The notes: generated by a model not told the origin, from the sequence alone. A stretch of DNA of 64,000 nucleotides from Sphingomonas sp. (GCA_019753375.1 JAIELC010000032.1:62001-126000); one strand, 5' to 3'; positions 28,809 to 39,338 are shown, numbered from the stretch's first letter. Made by a program: numbers and translations.

Positions 28809-30038
28809 ATGAGCAGGCAGCCAGGCAATTTGCCACAAGTGAACCATATTACGTTTGTCCGGCCAATCTTGCTCAGCGCTATTGTTGGGCTGAGCTGCTT
28901 GGCATTGTCGGGATGTTCGTTCATTTCAGCCGCTGGCCCAAGCGCCCGCGCGGTTAATCGGGCAGGAACAAGCGCGGTCGCGGGCAATGCCGATATCCGT
29001 ATCGTTGATGTTTCCGACTCCGTTGCTCGCCGGATTGTTAATGAAGAGCATGTTGGTCTGTTTTCAGACCGGCTGGGAGACGGCATTCCAATCGGGTCGG
29101 TCGTCGGTCGTGGCGACGTACTCGATATCGCGATTTGGGAAGCGCCTCCTGCCGCATTGTTCGGCGCCACAAGTGGTGACAGTCGGCTCGCCTCGGCGGC
29201 CGCAACTAACGCGCTCGCGCGCGGGACGACCTTGCCTGAGCAAATGGTCAACAGCGAAGGGCGTATTACCATCCCCTTCGTTGGGTCGGTGGTTGCTGCA
29301 GGCCGTACGCCGCAGCAGATCGAAAGGGACATTACCAGCCGGCTTATTGGCAAAGCTCACGAGCCGCAGGCGATTGTCCGGTTAACCCGCAATGCGAGCG
29401 CGAACGTGACGATTGTGGGCGACGTGGCGAACAGTGCGCGTGTGCCGCTTACCGCCCGCGGTGAGCGGTTGCTCGACATTCTGGCGGCGTCGGGTGGCGT
29501 TAAGCAGCCCGTCGGCAAGATGACGATCCAGATCACGCGGGGGGCGACGGTGGCGTCGATGCCACTCTCGGGCGTGATCAATGATCCGCGCCAGAACATC
29601 CGGTTGCAGGCCGACGATGTCGTGACGGCGCTCTACCAGCCGTTCAGTTTCACCGCGCTTGGTGCGACCGGGCGCAATGAAGAATTGCCCTTTGAGGGTA
29701 CCGGCCTGACACTCGCACAGGCGCTGGGTCGTGTCGCCGGGCTGCAGGATCAGCGCGCCGATGTGCGCGGTGTTTTCATATTCCGCCTCGAGGACCCATC
29801 AGTTCTTGGTCTGCCACCGGGTACAGAAGTGCGCACGACGCCCGATGGCAAGGTGCCCGTTATCTACCGCGTGGACATGAAGAATCCGGCCACCTTCTTC
29901 ATCGCACAGGGCTTCCCAATCAGGAATAAAGACGTGCTCTATGTATCGAACGCGCCTTTAGCCGATGTACAGAAATTTGTGAGCATTATCTCCTCGACGA
30001 TTTTACCAATCGCGACCACGGCAGCTATTATCCCATAA
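28809..30038 (+). CDS. outer-membrane polysaccharide export protein (Wza/KpsD-like)
   Basis: Lipobox LALSGCSF; VGRGDVLDIAIWEAP; VNSEGRITIPFVGSVVAAGRTPQQIE. Confidence 0.88.
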   Translation: MSRQPGNLPQVNHITFVRPILLSAIVGLSCLALSGCSFISAAGPSARAVNRAGTSAVAGNADIRIVDVSDSVARRIVNEEHVGLFSDRLGDGIPIGSVVGRGDVLDIAIWEAPPAALFGATSGDSRLASAAATNALARGTTLPEQMVNSEGRITIPFVGSVVAAGRTPQQIERDITSRLIGKAHEPQAIVRLTRNASANVTIVGDVANSARVPLTARGERLLDILAASGGVKQPVGKMTIQITRGATVASMPLSGVINDPRQNIRLQADDVVTALYQPFSFTALGATGRNEELPFEGTGLTLAQALGRVAGLQDQRADVRGVFIFRLEDPSVLGLPPGTEVRTTPDGKVPVIYRVDMKNPATFFIAQGFPIRNKDVLYVSNAPLADVQKFVSIISSTILPIATTAAIIP

Positions 30039-30068
30039 CGGACTTTGATATTTGTTGATGATCGGGTC

Positions 30069-30764
30069 ATGACAGCCATCTTGATCATATTTGCTGCTTC
30101 TTTGAGCGCTAATCTGGCGTTCGCTGTTGTGCATGCCGATATCTGGGTGCCCATTGCTATCTTGGTTGGTTGGTATTTTGCTGACTTGGCGTCGGGCGTT
30201 ATTCACCTTTACATGGACTATCGCCCATGTCGCTCAGGCGTTGGGTTTGACGACCTGTATTTTTACACCGGCGACCGCACCAGCCAGCATTATCAGGATC
30301 TGCGCCGCCAGGTGATGGCAAAGGTCGGCCCATTTGAGCGGCTAGTCTATGACTTCAAGAATCATCATCCACGCCCAGATGCGTTGGGCAGGCGTTCGAT
30401 GATTGTGCAAATTGGCTCAACCGTCGTCGCGGTCACACCCTTGTCGCTGTTGCTCAATTTGTCTTGCTGGGTTTTATCGCCTCCTGGCTGGGTCATTGCC
30501 GGGTTCGTTGCACTCATGGTTGGCGGCACTTTCGCCCAATATTTTCATGGGACGCTACACCGGGACGATAACCCGACGATCATTATTCTTATGCGTCGTC
30601 TGGGCCTGCTAATGTCACCCGCCGCCCATCAGAAGCATCACGATAGTCTAAAACGTGATTTTGCGACCAACAACGGCTGGAGCAATCCGGTCATCAACCC
30701 AGTCTTTCGCTTGCTTTATCGTCACGGCTGGCTAACCGATGCGGGGCTGGAGCCAACGGGCTGA
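30069..30764 (+). CDS. TMEM189/CarF-type lipid desaturase (plasmanylethanolamine desaturase-like)
   Basis: His motifs GVIHLYMDY, FKNHHPRP, QYFHGTLHRDD, HQKHHDSLKRDFATNNGWSNP; ATG start preferred over TTG at 30045. Confidence 0.8.
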   Translation: MTAILIIFAASLSANLAFAVVHADIWVPIAILVGWYFADLASGVIHLYMDYRPCRSGVGFDDLYFYTGDRTSQHYQDLRRQVMAKVGPFERLVYDFKNHHPRPDALGRRSMIVQIGSTVVAVTPLSLLLNLSCWVLSPPGWVIAGFVALMVGGTFAQYFHGTLHRDDNPTIIILMRRLGLLMSPAAHQKHHDSLKRDFATNNGWSNPVINPVFRLLYRHGWLTDAGLEPTG

Positions 30765-30797
30765 TGTGCTGTTTGGATCGGTAGTCGACAGACTTTT

Positions 30798-31973
30798 ATG
30801 GCAGCCAACCCTACTCTGCTGATCGACGTCAGCCGAATGCTTTGGCGGCGCTGGCGCGGCCAGTTACCGACCGGGATCGACCGGGCCTGCCTCGCCTATA
30901 TGCATCATTTTGGTGATCGCGCCCAGGCTGTCGTCCAGCGCGGCGGCTTCACGAGAGTGCTGGCGCGGAACCAATCGAAAGAGCTGATTACAATGTTGGC
31001 GGAGCACCGCGAGGGGTTTCGTCGCCGGGCGATCGCCTTGCTGGCTCGGGCTCTGGTCGACCTGGACGGAAATAGCAGGAGTCTGCGCGGAGCGACCTAT
31101 CTGAATTTAGGCCATACCGGACTTGATCTCCCCGGGCATGCTCGGTGGGTGCGCGGTTCCGGGGTTCGCGCAATCTATTGCATCTATGACATCATCCCAA
31201 TCACCCATCCTCAATTCTGCCGCGCTGGCGAAGCGATCCGCCACGCCGAACGCATGCGGGGTGCACTTAGCGTGGCAAGTGGAATTTTGACGATTAGCCG
31301 TGAAAGCGAGCGACTCCTGGCGCAATTTGCGGGCGAGCAAGGGCTGCCGATGCCACCGACGCTGGCTGTGCCGCTAGGGATCTCGATTCGGCGGCCTACC
31401 AATAGCTCCCCCCCCATCGCGAAGCCCTATTTCGTGATGATTGGTACGATTGAAGGACGTAAGAATTACGCCTTGGCGTTGCGCATTTGGGAAGAGCTTG
31501 CTGTTCGATTGGGGCCGGATACGCCGCATCTTGTGATTATTGGGGCGCGTGGCTGGGCGGCTGAGGATGTATTTGCCGCGCTGGACCACAACGCCGATCT
31601 GCGACGGCACGTCATTGAGCGAAACCACTGCAGCGATGATGAGCTAACCGCCTATCTGACGCATGCCTGTGCGTTGCTGTTTCCTAGCTTCGCAGAAGGG
31701 CAGGGTCTGCCGCTATCCGAAGCTTTGGCGATGGGAACACCTGTCATTGCGAGCAATTTAGCGGTGTTTCGCGAAACAGCCGAAGACATCGTCGATTATC
31801 TTGATCCTAATGATGTCCCTGGGTGGGTTGATCTTCTGCTGCAGTATCTTGCCCCGAATAGCTGTCAGCGGGCGGCCCAGGTCGAGCGGCTGACACATTT
31901 TACAGCGCCATCATGGGAACAGCATTTTGCCGAGGTGGAGGCATGGCTGGATGAAACAACAGCCTATCAATAG
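30798..31973 (+). CDS. glycosyltransferase, GT4 family
   Basis: MIGTIEGRKNYALALRIWEEL ... PSFAEGQGLPLSEALAMGTPVIASNLAVFRE. Confidence 0.85.
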   Translation: MAANPTLLIDVSRMLWRRWRGQLPTGIDRACLAYMHHFGDRAQAVVQRGGFTRVLARNQSKELITMLAEHREGFRRRAIALLARALVDLDGNSRSLRGATYLNLGHTGLDLPGHARWVRGSGVRAIYCIYDIIPITHPQFCRAGEAIRHAERMRGALSVASGILTISRESERLLAQFAGEQGLPMPPTLAVPLGISIRRPTNSSPPIAKPYFVMIGTIEGRKNYALALRIWEELAVRLGPDTPHLVIIGARGWAAEDVFAALDHNADLRRHVIERNHCSDDELTAYLTHACALLFPSFAEGQGLPLSEALAMGTPVIASNLAVFRETAEDIVDYLDPNDVPGWVDLLLQYLAPNSCQRAAQVERLTHFTAPSWEQHFAEVEAWLDETTAYQ

Positions 31974-32032
31974 GCCAATAAAAACAGGCTTCATCGTGGC
32001 GCCCGAGCCCTGCCGGACAAAGGTACACTGGA

Positions 32033-33295
32033 TTACCCGGCCGTTCCTTTAGCGAGGGCAAATTCAGTCCGTACGTCGAATTTGTCGTCTGAAATCAGCC
32101 GTTCAACACTGTTTTCCAGCAGCGTCGCGATCGCCGATTCGCTGGCAAGGCCGCCGCGTACGAGTGATCTGTGGTGCAGGACTTTTTTAAAGGCATGCCA
32201 AAGCTCGGCGTCGGGAAGCTGCGGCGCGCACCAGAAGGTGTCGAGCGCGCCCTGGTGCGTGACGCCAGCGATGTCATATACCGCGTCGCCGAGCACAATG
32301 ACCGGTGTGCCGGTTTCCAGTGCTAACGTACCCGACGTGCTGTTGACGCAGACAACCCCGACTGAATTTTGCGCCAGAGACTGCAGATCGCCGCCGTCAA
32401 TATGGATTATCCGGTCCGCCAGGCCGAGCGCCCTCGCGCGCTTTCGGAAAAACGCGGGCCAGCTGTGGAATCCGCAATCGAGCGGATGTTCTTTCACAAC
32501 CAGCAAGCTGTTCGGTGGGGCATTCTGAGCAAAGCTGTCGAGCACATAATCGGCGGCAATTTCCATTGATCCAAATGGGGAGTGCGCGCGGATCTGATAA
32601 TCGCCCGTCAATTGCAGCGGGAACAGGAAATAGTCGCGATGTTTAATTGCAGCGAGCGCCTCGTCCGCCAGGCGTTGACGCCGCCTTGCAAGGAGAAACT
32701 TCTTAATCCAGCCCAGACCTTCCCCGATGATAAATCCTTGGCGGTGGTTGTGGTAATAGGGAAAGCGCAGCCGTCCAGTAACGATGTAATGATAGTGCCA
32801 GTATGAATCATGCGCGCGGCGCTTGAAGCTGGCGGTGATCGGCGGCAGCTGGGGCAAAGCGGGTAACCCGCGGGCTGCCGCTATAATTTCCGCCGGGTCG
32901 CGGATAATTGTCGAGTGGCCATTTACGCCATCGCGCTCCAGCGTCATCCAGTCCGGACGAATGTAACCTTCCTCGAACACGTGGATGCGGATGCCGCGCA
33001 ACTTAGCCAGCCTATGCGCGGACAAATGCATAGGACGGCAGTCGCCATATAGAACGAGGTCAGTGACGTTGTGTTGCCGAACGAAGCGGTCAAAGAACAT
33101 AGGCCAATCGGCCGGTGTACCGCGAAACTCGATGCTACCTTCGCGCCAGTCGCGCCGGTCGCCGCCATTCAGATTGATCCGGTAGATGCCCATGCCGCGC
33201 CGCAGCAATTCGTCACCCAGTCGGCGGAAAAACGGTCCGGGCGGTCCTTGCAGGAACAGAAAAGTCCGCGGTGGCAACGCAATTGGTTTAATCAT
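32033..33295 (-). CDS. capsular polysaccharide export/Kdo-transferase-associated protein (KpsS-like)
   Basis: FLQGPPGPFFRRLGDELLRRGMGIYRINLNGGDR; HVFEEGYIRPDWMTLERDGVNG. Confidence 0.85.
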   Translation of the reverse strand: MIKPIALPPRTFLFLQGPPGPFFRRLGDELLRRGMGIYRINLNGGDRRDWREGSIEFRGTPADWPMFFDRFVRQHNVTDLVLYGDCRPMHLSAHRLAKLRGIRIHVFEEGYIRPDWMTLERDGVNGHSTIIRDPAEIIAAARGLPALPQLPPITASFKRRAHDSYWHYHYIVTGRLRFPYYHNHRQGFIIGEGLGWIKKFLLARRRQRLADEALAAIKHRDYFLFPLQLTGDYQIRAHSPFGSMEIAADYVLDSFAQNAPPNSLLVVKEHPLDCGFHSWPAFFRKRARALGLADRIIHIDGGDLQSLAQNSVGVVCVNSTSGTLALETGTPVIVLGDAVYDIAGVTHQGALDTFWCAPQLPDAELWHAFKKVLHHRSLVRGGLASESAIATLLENSVERLISDDKFDVRTEFALAKGTAG

Positions 33296-34781
33296 GGCGA
33301 CGCCCCCATGCATTGAAAAACAAGTTAAGCCTTCCTTGCCATTGGCGCAAACGAACAACTGGTGTGATGATGGCCGTTGCACCCGCTTCCATGCGCTGGA
33401 CGAGCATCTCAACAGGGCAAGGTAGTCTGGAGACGGGGTCAAAATATATCGGATAGAGGATCAGCGTCGCTACCACGAGTTCATCTATCTTTCGGCGTCG
33501 CGTTCGCCGCGCGGACACCTGCTGCAAGTCGGTAGTGACTCCCCAACCAGCGAAGAAAGGCGCGCCGTGCGCCACGACCTCCTTGCCTCGCATCAGACCT
33601 TCAAATCCCGCCAGGGAGGTAATGACATGGATGGCTTCGACGCTCGCCAATATTCCTGCAATGGGCGCCCGTCGCTCCACCAGATCGGCGAACACAAGAG
33701 CATCGCTGTCGGCTATTCTGCCTTTGCGGTGACCTGCCTCGACGTCCGGATGCGGCTTGTAGATGAGATAAGCGTCCGGCTCTAAGGCCCGCGCTTGCCG
33801 CAAGAGGTCGAGGTTGCACATGCCAGCCCCACCAGTCAGTACCGACCGATCGTCTTCTACCTGTCCTGTCACAAGGACTTGGCGGCGCGCGCCAGCGGGG
33901 CGGACAAATGGCTCAGCGTCCAGGCCATACTTACTGATCCCGGCGACTATAAGCCTTTCGCGTAACGCCGCTGCACGCGCCAGGGTTTCATCGTCGATAT
34001 CGGCATGCTGTAGTATCGTCTCAAGGTCGCTGGGCTGGCCGGGGTCGAAATAGATGCCCTGGCGGTCGACCACGATCGACAGGGGCGGGATGCAATCGGC
34101 GCCGAGCCCTGCCGACCTGATAAATCCATCCTCAAGCTCGGCGATCTGGCGGCCTGAGGCAAGCAGGGCATCGAGTGCGGCGCGCGGGGTGCGGGATTTC
34201 CAGACGGCGACGATGCCCGGGCGTTTCAGGTCGCCGACCTGGCGAATGTAATGCGGGCCATGCATGCCGTCCCACAGCATCGCTGTCATGGTCGATCGCT
34301 TCCACCGCGCGACGCCCATGACGCCGGCAATCTCCCGGTTGTTCATGATCAGCCTGCGCCATTCGCTAAGCTGGGCAATGGTCTTTGGGGCATTGGTGGT
34401 CGTGCCATCAAAGGGCGAGACGAAGCGCCATCCGACAAGCACGTGGCGCTCGACCAGCGTTGTGGTCTCATACCCCTGATCACTGGCGCAATCGGCAAAG
34501 CGGCCGTGCCCTTCCAGCTTCACGCGGAGCCCGGCAATGCGGGCGAGCAGCGCGTTTTCGTCATCAGCCTTGCCGTGCCATTCCAGCTTGCCGTCAAACG
34601 TCGACCAGGGATCATCTTCGCCCCAAAAGGCGCCCCCCACGCGGTGCTGACGCATCAGGGACGCACATTCTTCAGCGGTTTCTCGTTCAACTGGTGCGGG
34701 GGCATCCTGGACGGCGAGCAAAGGAATTTTCGCGCCGGGGAAGGGTGGGCATCGAAGCACAGACAGCGGCGGCTGCGGCAT
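33288..34781 (-). CDS. capsular polysaccharide Kdo transferase-like protein (KpsC-like)
   Basis: ELEDGFIRSAGLGADCIPPLSIVVDRQGIYFDPGQPSDLE; YLIYKPHPDVEAG. Confidence 0.85.
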   Translation of the reverse strand: MPQPPLSVLRCPPFPGAKIPLLAVQDAPAPVERETAEECASLMRQHRVGGAFWGEDDPWSTFDGKLEWHGKADDENALLARIAGLRVKLEGHGRFADCASDQGYETTTLVERHVLVGWRFVSPFDGTTTNAPKTIAQLSEWRRLIMNNREIAGVMGVARWKRSTMTAMLWDGMHGPHYIRQVGDLKRPGIVAVWKSRTPRAALDALLASGRQIAELEDGFIRSAGLGADCIPPLSIVVDRQGIYFDPGQPSDLETILQHADIDDETLARAAALRERLIVAGISKYGLDAEPFVRPAGARRQVLVTGQVEDDRSVLTGGAGMCNLDLLRQARALEPDAYLIYKPHPDVEAGHRKGRIADSDALVFADLVERRAPIAGILASVEAIHVITSLAGFEGLMRGKEVVAHGAPFFAGWGVTTDLQQVSARRTRRRKIDELVVATLILYPIYFDPVSRLPCPVEMLVQRMEAGATAIITPVVRLRQWQGRLNLFFNAWGRRHD

Positions 34782-35611
34782 CAGAACGCAGACGGTTGCT
34801 CGTGAAGCGCCTTCAGCTCGGCGGCAAGCGTTTCGAACTTGTCCAGCGGCCAGCTATTGGGCCCATCGGACAGTGCCTGGTCAGGATCAGGGTGCGTTTC
34901 CATGAATACGCCGTGTGCGCCCGCTGCCACTGCCGCCCGGGCAAGAACGGGGACGAACCGACGATCACCGCCCGACCGGTCGCCCATGCCGCCGGGCAAT
35001 TGGACCGCATGGGTGGCATCAAACACGATCGGGCAACCGGTCTGCGCCATTGTCGCAAGGCCCCGCATGTCAACGACCAGATTGTGATAGCCAAAGCTGC
35101 TGCCGCGCTCGGTCAGCGCGAAATTGTCGGTCGCCACGCCCGCCAACTCGGCGGCGCGGCGCGCCTTGGCCACCAGCTGCGCCATGTCGCCGGGGGCCAT
35201 GAACTGGGCCTTTTTGAAATTGACCGGTTTGCCCGTGGCGGCCGCCGCCTCGATCAGGTCGGTCTGGCGCGCCAGAAAAGCGGGGGTCTGAATAACATCA
35301 GCTACCTGAGCCGCGATCACAGCCTGTTCCGGCGTGTGGACATCGGTCAGCACGGGCAGGCCGGTCGCGTCGCGTACCTTGGCCAGGATGTTGAGCCCTT
35401 CATCGATGCCCGGTCCCCGGAACGATGCGCCGGATGACCGGTTCGCCTTGTCGAAGCTGCTTTTGAAAATGATCATCATGCCCAGCTTGTCGGCGATGCT
35501 GCGCAAGCGATCGGCCACCTGCATGACCAGTGCCTCGGATTCGATCACGCATGGTCCGGCGATCAGGAACAGGGGCTGGTCCTTGCCGATCTTGTGCCCG
35601 TTGATCTCCAT
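34781..35611 (-). CDS. kdsA: 3-deoxy-8-phosphooctulonate synthase
   Basis: [49 protein letters not shown]. Confidence 0.96.
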   Translation of the reverse strand: MEINGHKIGKDQPLFLIAGPCVIESEALVMQVADRLRSIADKLGMMIIFKSSFDKANRSSGASFRGPGIDEGLNILAKVRDATGLPVLTDVHTPEQAVIAAQVADVIQTPAFLARQTDLIEAAAATGKPVNFKKAQFMAPGDMAQLVAKARRAAELAGVATDNFALTERGSSFGYHNLVVDMRGLATMAQTGCPIVFDATHAVQLPGGMGDRSGGDRRFVPVLARAAVAAGAHGVFMETHPDPDQALSDGPNSWPLDKFETLAAELKALHEQPSAF

Positions 35612-35616
35612 GTGCG

Positions 35617-36453
35617 TTACTCAATGCCTCGCTGGGCCAATATTGCTTCGATCGCGGGAAGGTCGCCCGGATTATTGAGTTCGATCAAATCCCAGGCGGG
35701 AGGGTCGCTCGCGACCACCGCAACGGGGATGCCATGAACCAGAAAGCGCAATTGTTCCAGACCTTCCAGATCTTCGAGCGTCGTTGCCGGCTGGGCCGCA
35801 TAGTGCGCCAGGGCAGACCGGCGATAGGCATATAACCCGACATGCAACAGCACCGGGGGCTCTGCCTCAGCCGGATGACCGGGCGGCAGATGGGGTAATA
35901 CGCGCTTTGAAAAATACAGGGCGTTGCCCTTTGCATTGACGACGACGGTGGTGCCGCCAACGCGGCCGGCTGATTGGTCGGCGATCAGATAACGATACGC
36001 AGATGGTGAACAGCGCACGGCGGCGGTCGCAACAGGGCAACCGGGATTCGCGGCCATGTGGGCGATCAGGCGTTCAACCAGATCGGGCGGGGTCAGCAGC
36101 GCATCGCCTTGAAAATTGACGATGATGTCAGCCAAACCATCGTCGGCCATCGGCAGGCGCGCCACCGCGGCCGCGACCCGTTCGGTGCCATTGGCGCAGC
36201 TTGCCGGCGTCATAACCACCGAAGCGCCAAAGCCGCGCGCGGCAACTGCAATCCGGTCATCATCCGTTGCAACCACCACGCTGGGGGTGCCTTGCACGGC
36301 ACAGGCGGCCTCGTAACTGCGCTGGATCAGCGATTTCGCGACGCCGCCAGCGCCGTGCACCGCTGCGAGAGGTTTGCCGGGATAGCGACTGGATGCATAT
36401 CGGGCGGGGATGACAATAATGGCATCAGCGACGGCGAAATTGCCAGCGGTCAC
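35617..36453 (-). CDS. kdsB: 3-deoxy-manno-octulosonate cytidylyltransferase
   Basis: [41 protein letters not shown]. Confidence 0.93.
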   Translation of the reverse strand: MTAGNFAVADAIIVIPARYASSRYPGKPLAAVHGAGGVAKSLIQRSYEAACAVQGTPSVVVATDDDRIAVAARGFGASVVMTPASCANGTERVAAAVARLPMADDGLADIIVNFQGDALLTPPDLVERLIAHMAANPGCPVATAAVRCSPSAYRYLIADQSAGRVGGTTVVVNAKGNALYFSKRVLPHLPPGHPAEAEPPVLLHVGLYAYRRSALAHYAAQPATTLEDLEGLEQLRFLVHGIPVAVVASDPPAWDLIELNNPGDLPAIEAILAQRGIE

Positions 36454-37448
36454 GCAATCAATTCTAGATCGTGAATATGGATGATGCCCAGCGGCTTTCG
36501 ATCATTATCCCGTGCCACGACCACCAGCACGGTGATACGATTGTCGTGCATTACGTGATAGGCATCCTCGCGTGTGCGGCCCTCCCGGATCGTCAGCGGT
36601 TCAACATTCATCACATCACCGCACCGCGAAACATGCACCTTGTCGATGGACCGGCGGATGTCTCCGTCGGTGATGATACCGACCAGCAAACCGGCATCGT
36701 CGACCACGCACACCGCGCCGCGACCCGCCGACGTCATTTCGACGATGGCGTCGCTCAGCATGGCATCGGGGCCCACCAATGGCAGCCGTGCACGCGGACG
36801 AAGCAGCGTTTCCACCGGCGCCAGCCGATTGCCGATCGATCCCGCTGGGTGAAACCGGGCAATGTCGGCAATGGTCGTGCCGCGCACCCGCATCGCCGCG
36901 ATCGCGAGCGCATCGCCCAAGGCGAGCATCATCGTTGTCGATGACGTCGGCGCCGTCCCATGCGGGCAGGCTTCGGTCACATCGGGCAACAGCAACGGAA
37001 AATTGGCGGCATTGACCAGAAACGACCGCGGCCGTGACGCGATGGCGATGACCGGGACGTTCAGTTGCAGCGCGCGCGCGATGATCGGCCGTAATTCGGC
37101 GGTTTCCCCCGAATTCGACAGCGCCAGCAGCACGTCGTTCTCGCTCAACATGCCCAGGTCGCCATGCCCTGCCTCGGCGGCATGGAGAAAGAAGGACGGC
37201 GAACCGGTTGAGGCAAGCGTCGAAGAAATCTTTCGACCGATATGGCCGGATTTACCAAGCCCGGTAACGACGATCCGGCCCCGGCACGATGCCAGCACCT
37301 GCGCGGCGCTGCCAAAGGAATCGCCGACCGCGTCGGCAAGCGACAGCAGTGCCTGCGCCTCCTGCCGGATTACCGCCGCGCCAATCAAGGCGGGGGTAAC
37401 GATATCGGGAGCACTGCCGGGTCGCGGCCTGTTGACTTGCGTTGCCAT
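36450..37448 (-). CDS. arabinose-5-phosphate isomerase, KpsF/KdsD family
   Basis: VTGLGKSGHIGRKISSTLASTGSPSFFLHAAEAGHGDLG plus C-terminal CBS repeats. Confidence 0.93.
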   Translation of the reverse strand: MATQVNRPRPGSAPDIVTPALIGAAVIRQEAQALLSLADAVGDSFGSAAQVLASCRGRIVVTGLGKSGHIGRKISSTLASTGSPSFFLHAAEAGHGDLGMLSENDVLLALSNSGETAELRPIIARALQLNVPVIAIASRPRSFLVNAANFPLLLPDVTEACPHGTAPTSSTTMMLALGDALAIAAMRVRGTTIADIARFHPAGSIGNRLAPVETLLRPRARLPLVGPDAMLSDAIVEMTSAGRGAVCVVDDAGLLVGIITDGDIRRSIDKVHVSRCGDVMNVEPLTIREGRTREDAYHVMHDNRITVLVVVARDNDRKPLGIIHIHDLELIA

Positions 37449-37958
37449 GGTTACCGATCCAGAACTCTGATCATTAACGCTCTCTAAGCCGGCTAGGTAT
37501 TTTTGCCTACTATCTAATTGGGCTAAATACGTGTTTCAGAAAAATTACACCCAACGCATATTGTATTTTCGCAACACAAAGGGACGATCGTGAGATGATC
37601 GCCCAACTCCCCGCTCAACGTTCGACGCCGCCAGAACCTTCGCCGCCACTGTCATTTTTTTCTGATTTTGCGATCGCGACCTTTTCCGACAAATTAATGA
37701 CCATAACTTGCTAAAATGTTTCTCTGGCCGAATAGTTCCATGATGGCGGTGTAGCGGTGCCGCAATTATTTGCTGTCCTCTACCCGGGTACGATCATTTC
37801 ATAAGCTTGCTAAAATGGTCTCCGGCCCGGTGGTTCATGCTTGGGGTGGGGCATTGCGGCCAACTTTCGGTTTGCGCCATCGCGGCGCTATTGGGTCAGA
37901 TGGCGCAAAGGCGCAGCAGAAGGTGCGCGGGCCGGGTGATGTTTTGGTCCGATACATT

Positions 37959-37992
37959 CTGTCCGCACAAACTGGCTGTCCGCTCAAACTGG
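37959..37992. repeat. two adjacent 17-bp direct repeats, one mismatch
   Basis: CTGTCCGCACAAACTGG CTGTCCGCTCAAACTGG. Confidence 0.9.
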
Positions 37993-38044
37993 CCTAAAGC
38001 ACCAGTGGACTTGTTTGGGGAAGCACCGTAATAGACTAAGTGTT

Positions 38045-38794
38045 GTGTCTGTAATCCATGCTCTGGCGAACCCCGCGCGGTTCTTGAAAATTGCTCGCCC
38101 GCTGACGCCGATTCTGTTCTGGACCGGTGTGCTCCTGATCGCGATCGGGGTATGGGCCGGGTTGACCCAGACACCGCCCGATTATCTGCAGGGCGAAACG
38201 GTTCGCATTCTGTACATTCATGTCCCCACGGCATGGCTTGGTATGGCGGGATGGAGCGGGATTGCTGTTTCCAGCCTGATTTATCTTGTCTGGCGGCATC
38301 CGCTCGCGGCCGTGGCGGCCCGCGCAATTGCGATGCCGGGGGCAATGTTCGCCGCGCTTTGCTTGGCCACCGGATCAATCTGGGGGCGTCCGACCTGGGG
38401 CACATATTGGCAATGGGACGGACGCCTGACATCGATGCTGCTGCTGTTCTTTGTCTATCTGGGATATATGGCGCTTGCCCGGGCGGACGCCGATCGCGGG
38501 GGCGACGGACGCATCCCCGCAATTTACGGCATCGCCGGATCGGTGCTGTTGCCGATCATTCGTTATTCGGTCGTCTGGTGGAATACGCTCCATCAGGGGC
38601 AAAGCATCGGCCTGACCAAATCGACGATCGACAGCACCTTGCTATGGCCATTGTGGTACACGCTCGGCGGGTTCACGCTCTTTTTTGCCGCTATCGTCAT
38701 CATGCGGATGCGCGCAATGCTGGCGACCGCGCGGATAGAGGCGCGGATGCGTCGCATGGCGGCGACCAGCGATTTCGCAACGGAGAGTAATTGA
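38045..38794 (+). CDS. ccmC: heme exporter protein CcmC
   Basis: ILYIHVPTAWLGMAGWSG, ATGSIWGRPTWGTYWQWDGRLTSMLLLFFVYLGYMAL; GTG start proposed. Confidence 0.93.
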   Translation: MSVIHALANPARFLKIARPLTPILFWTGVLLIAIGVWAGLTQTPPDYLQGETVRILYIHVPTAWLGMAGWSGIAVSSLIYLVWRHPLAAVAARAIAMPGAMFAALCLATGSIWGRPTWGTYWQWDGRLTSMLLLFFVYLGYMALARADADRGGDGRIPAIYGIAGSVLLPIIRYSVVWWNTLHQGQSIGLTKSTIDSTLLWPLWYTLGGFTLFFAAIVIMRMRAMLATARIEARMRRMAATSDFATESN

Positions 38795-38907
38795 TGAACC
38801 CCTGGCCCTTTGTAACCGCGGCCTATGTATTGACGCTGGTCGCGTCGGCAGGGATCGCGCTGATCAGCTGGCTGTCGATGCGTGCGGCGGAAAAGCGGTC
38901 GTCATGA
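38794..38907 (+). CDS. ccmD: heme exporter protein CcmD
   Basis: 37-aa ORF MNPWPFVTAAYVLTLVASAGIALISWLSMRAAEKRSS between ccmC and ccmE; not in the supplied track. Confidence 0.85.
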   Translation: MNPWPFVTAAYVLTLVASAGIALISWLSMRAAEKRSS

Positions 38908-39338
38908 AGGCAAAACATCAACGACTGGTGCTGGCGTTATTGGCGGTCGGCGCGATTGCCGGGGCCAGCGGTCTGGCGCTGTCCGCGTTGAAGGATCAGG
39001 CATCGTTTTTCTTCGCGCCCGGTGATGTGAAGAAAGACGGATTGCCGCTTGGCAAGTCGGTGCGGCTGGGCGGCATGGTTGAGGGCGGATCGATCAAGCG
39101 TCAGCCCGACGGGGTTTCGATCCAGTTTATCGTCACTGATGGCAAGGCAACCGTGCCAGTCAGTTTCCGGGGGGTAACCCCTGATCTTTTCAAGGAAAAG
39201 TCGGGCGTCGTTGCCGAGGGCCAGTTCCGGCCTGATGGCAGCTTTGTTGCCGATAATCTGCTCGCCAAACATGATGAGCGGTACATGCCGCCGCAAATGG
39301 CGGGCAAGATGCATGAGACGAAAACGCTGCAACAATGA
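38904..39338 (+). CDS. ccmE: cytochrome c maturation protein CcmE
   Basis: FFFAPGDVKKDGLPLGKSVRLGGMVEGGSIKR; LLAKHDERYMPP. Confidence 0.95.
   Translation: MKAKHQRLVLALLAVGAIAGASGLALSALKDQASFFFAPGDVKKDGLPLGKSVRLGGMVEGGSIKRQPDGVSIQFIVTDGKATVPVSFRGVTPDLFKEKSGVVAEGQFRPDGSFVADNLLAKHDERYMPPQMAGKMHETKTLQQ

Noticed and set aside
34385-35437. 350-aa plus-strand ORF
   Set aside because: Antisense to kpsC/kdsA; Arg/His-rich shadow translation of GC-rich coding DNA.
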